Shown here piece after piece: positions 62,434 through 64,000 of a stretch of 64,000 nt of DNA. Position 1 is the first letter of the stretch; each line of letters opens with the position of its first letter. A program made the position numbers and the translations under genes. The notes beneath the pieces are model-generated. The model was not told the origin of the DNA. It saw only the letters and a list, made by a program, of their open reading frames with translations, and did no database searches. Source of the stretch: Streptomyces brasiliensis (GTDB lineage Bacteria > Actinomycetota > Actinomycetes > Streptomycetales > Streptomycetaceae). Location: positions 310,001 through 374,000 of the forward strand of contig NZ_BMQA01000001.1 in the NCBI RefSeq assembly GCF_014647875.1, read 5' to 3'.

Positions 62434-63393
62434 ATGGCGCGAGACCGCTTCGCCCCCGACTTCGATCCCGACTGCGGGGACGCGCTCCTGACCTCGGCCC
62501 GGCACGACATCGTGATCGGCCGCTGGCAGGGCCTTCGGGACCTGCTGCGGGCCACCGGTGCCGACTGGCTCTCACGGGGGCACCGGGTACGGACGCTGGC
62601 CCAGGCCTGCGCGCGCAGTACGACGGTGGAGTCCTGGCTGGCCGCCGAGCCGCGCAGCGCCGACGCCCTGGCGCTGTGGGCGGCGACCGAGACGGCCCGG
62701 GCCTTCACGCTGGCCATCGCCGCGGGCCGGGGCATGCCGATCGACCGGGACCGTATCGACGCCGCCGTCCTCGCCTGCCTCCAGGCCACGGAGGCCTGGC
62801 CGGACGACCCGACACCGTGGATCTCCCTGATCTCGGTGGCGCGGCTGTACCCGTCGGGCGTACGGCGGCAGGAACTGGCGCGCTGGTGGGACGAGTTGCA
62901 CCGGCGCGACGCCTACAGCGTGGAGGGCCACCTCCAGGTGCTGCACTACTACTCCGCACGCTGGCACGGCACCCACGGCCTGATGTACGACTTCGCGCGC
63001 GACGCGGCCGGTGTCGCGCCGCCCGGCTGTGGGCTTCCGGTGCTCGTGCAGTACGCCCGGGTCGAGGAGTACCGCTACGCCCTGGACAGCGCGAAGGGTC
63101 AGCACTCCGCGATGGGGCTGGGCCAGCACTGGGACAACGACGGCGCCGTGGGCGACGTACGCCGTACCTGGCACCGCTGGATCACGGCCCGCGACGACGC
63201 GGTCGTGGCCCCCGGTGAGCTGCGGGACCTCAACCACCTCGCGCACGCGGCCTGTCTGGCGGGTACGGCGGACATCGCGGCGTCGCTGCTGCGGATGATG
63301 GGGCGCCGGGCGACGCGGACTCCGTGGTCGTACACCGGGGACCCGGAGAAGCAGATGGTCAAGTGGCGCAAGGAGCTGGGGCTGCGGGGGTGA
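62434..63393 (+). CDS. Conserved protein paired with APC permease
   Basis: A 319-residue soluble protein, largely helical. It begins RFAPDFDPDCGDALLTSARH and contains WLAAEPRSADALALWAATET and WPDDPTPWISLISVARLYPS; the second part has HYYSARWHGTHGLMYDFARD. The helical pattern recalls a TPR/SEL1-like scaffold, but no catalytic motif was seen. It follows the permease by 17 bases (AGGGGAC-type ribosome site), so the two form an operon. It could be a handling enzyme or regulator for the imported compound; this is inference. Confidence 0.78.
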   Translation: MARDRFAPDFDPDCGDALLTSARHDIVIGRWQGLRDLLRATGADWLSRGHRVRTLAQACARSTTVESWLAAEPRSADALALWAATETARAFTLAIAAGRGMPIDRDRIDAAVLACLQATEAWPDDPTPWISLISVARLYPSGVRRQELARWWDELHRRDAYSVEGHLQVLHYYSARWHGTHGLMYDFARDAAGVAPPGCGLPVLVQYARVEEYRYALDSAKGQHSAMGLGQHWDNDGAVGDVRRTWHRWITARDDAVVAPGELRDLNHLAHAACLAGTADIAASLLRMMGRRATRTPWSYTGDPEKQMVKWRKELGLRG

Positions 63394-63402
63394 GGAGGCC
63401 GG

Positions 63403-64000
63403 TCACTCCGCCGGCTGTTCGGCGGGCTCGGCGAGGCCCGCCGTCCACTTCTCCTCGATGCGGCCGACCTTCCACACCAGCAGGGCCACGATCCAGGTGG
63501 CGAAGAAGAGACCCACGATGACGAATCCGACGACGTTGAGGTCGAGACCGCTCACCCGGTCCCAGAAAGGACCGTGCAGCCGGAGCTTGTCGGCGAGGAG
63601 GCCGAGCAGTTCGACAGTGCCGATGATCAGGGCGACGGCGACGGACAGGCCGGTGATCGTGAGGTTGTAGTAGACCTTGCGGACCGGCTTGGAGAACGCC
63701 CAGCCGTAGGCGAAGTTCATGAACGAGCCGTCGATCGTGTCCAGGAGGGACATGCCGGCGGCGAACAGCACGGGCAGGCAGAGGATCGCGTACCAGGGCA
63801 GGCCGGAGGCGGCACCGGAGCCGGCGAGCACCAGCAGGGCGATCTCCGTCGCCGTGTCGAAACCGAGGCCGAAGAGCAGGCCCAGCGGGTACATCTGCCA
63901 CGGCTTGGTGATGGACTTCATGACGCGGCCGAGGAGGCGGTTCATGAAGCCCCGGTTGTCGAGCTGCTCCTCGAGGGCGGCCTCGTCGAAGTGGCCGGCG
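63403..64000 (-). CDS. NicO/NixA-type nickel-cobalt transporter (partial)
   Basis: The 3' 199 codons of a membrane transporter that continues beyond the right edge. The visible part runs FMNRLLGRVMKSITKPWQMY, LGLLFGLGFDTATEIALLVL, LPVLFAAGMSLLDTIDGSFM, NFAYGWAF and VYYNLTITGLSVAVALIIGT. The GLGFDTATEI and GMSLLDTIDG blocks are signatures of NixA/HoxN permeases for Ni2+ or Co2+. The N-terminal part with the HAxDADHI nickel-binding motif must lie outside the window. It converges on the 62434 gene. Nickel for urease, hydrogenase or superoxide dismutase is the usual purpose. Confidence 0.92.
   Translation of the reverse strand, partial: AGHFDEAALEEQLDNRGFMNRLLGRVMKSITKPWQMYPLGLLFGLGFDTATEIALLVLAGSGAASGLPWYAILCLPVLFAAGMSLLDTIDGSFMNFAYGWAFSKPVRKVYYNLTITGLSVAVALIIGTVELLGLLADKLRLHGPFWDRVSGLDLNVVGFVIVGLFFATWIVALLVWKVGRIEEKWTAGLAEPAEQPAE

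Overview
The window is chromosomal DNA from a Streptomyces or close relative. The evidence is very high GC with strong third-position GC bias, frequent GTG starts, twin-arginine exported hydrolases, a (truncated) conservon, several SpoIIE-type phosphatases, DasR-type operators in front of a chitinase, and a c-di-AMP (ydaO) riboswitch in front of an NlpC/P60 gene. No rRNA, tRNA, CRISPR array, prophage or complete insertion sequence was seen. The mix of secreted hydrolases, stress genes, gene remnants and lone enzymes looks like accessory or arm-proximal chromosome.

Layout. 1-6.5 kb: divergent glycosidase genes, an alpha-galactosidase and a large GH2 enzyme that is split by an in-frame amber codon before both catalytic glutamates; their shared promoter region has twin LacI-type operators and an AT-rich box that recurs beyond the left gene. 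6.5-10 kb: phosphoglucomutase, two gene remnants, a cyclophilin and a cysteine-free L36. 10-15 kb: a DasR-controlled chitinase, a small protein, an APH-like kinase, then a ThuA/ricin-B protein and a PL7 alginate lyase with a DasR-like site inside the putative promoter. 15-22 kb: multicopper oxidase, a small exported protein, an FBP-domain gene diverging from a TetR regulator/SGNH hydrolase pair across a 25-bp palindrome, a membrane protein, an aldo-keto reductase and a CxxC mini-protein. 22.7-27.3 kb: an orphan sugar-binding lipoprotein followed by cvnA-cvnB-cvnC with a 149-bp palindromic MITE-like element where cvnD would be. 27.3-37.6 kb: small stress-type membrane proteins (DUF7144-like, SHOCT, HdeD), a DUF2252 protein, a large LuxR/LAL regulator, a frameshifted degenerate SpoIIE protein and a membrane protein.

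37.8-47.6 kb: aldo-keto reductase, atypical GAPDH with a long N-terminal extension, secreted NPP1 protein, a class F sortase next to a Gly/Phe-repeat surface protein, a flavodoxin-like protein, a deletion scar joining truncated phzF-like and DUF1996-like genes, and an intact PAS-SpoIIE phosphatase. 47.6-64 kb: c-di-AMP riboswitch and an NlpC/P60-like protein that lacks the catalytic cysteine, ferredoxin reductase FprA, a DUF1232 protein, a five-domain SpoIIE regulator, a TPR protein, GH15 trehalase-like enzyme, soluble transhydrogenase, an APC permease with a downstream partner, and the 3' part of a nickel/cobalt transporter.

Functionally the left third is polysaccharide catabolism (galactosides, glucosaminides, chitin, probably alginate), with at least part under the GlcNAc-responsive DasR regulator. 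The centre and right are signal transduction and envelope or redox stress. Several loci show decay (nonsense, frameshift, deletion, relics); of these the amber codon and the frameshift could also be assembly errors. No clearly new multigene system is evident. The best leads are the riboswitch-linked cysteine-less NlpC/P60 protein, the degenerate SpoIIE protein, the lipoprotein plus MITE-truncated conservon, the sortase/repeat-protein pair, and the DasR-like site ahead of the alginate-lyase operon.
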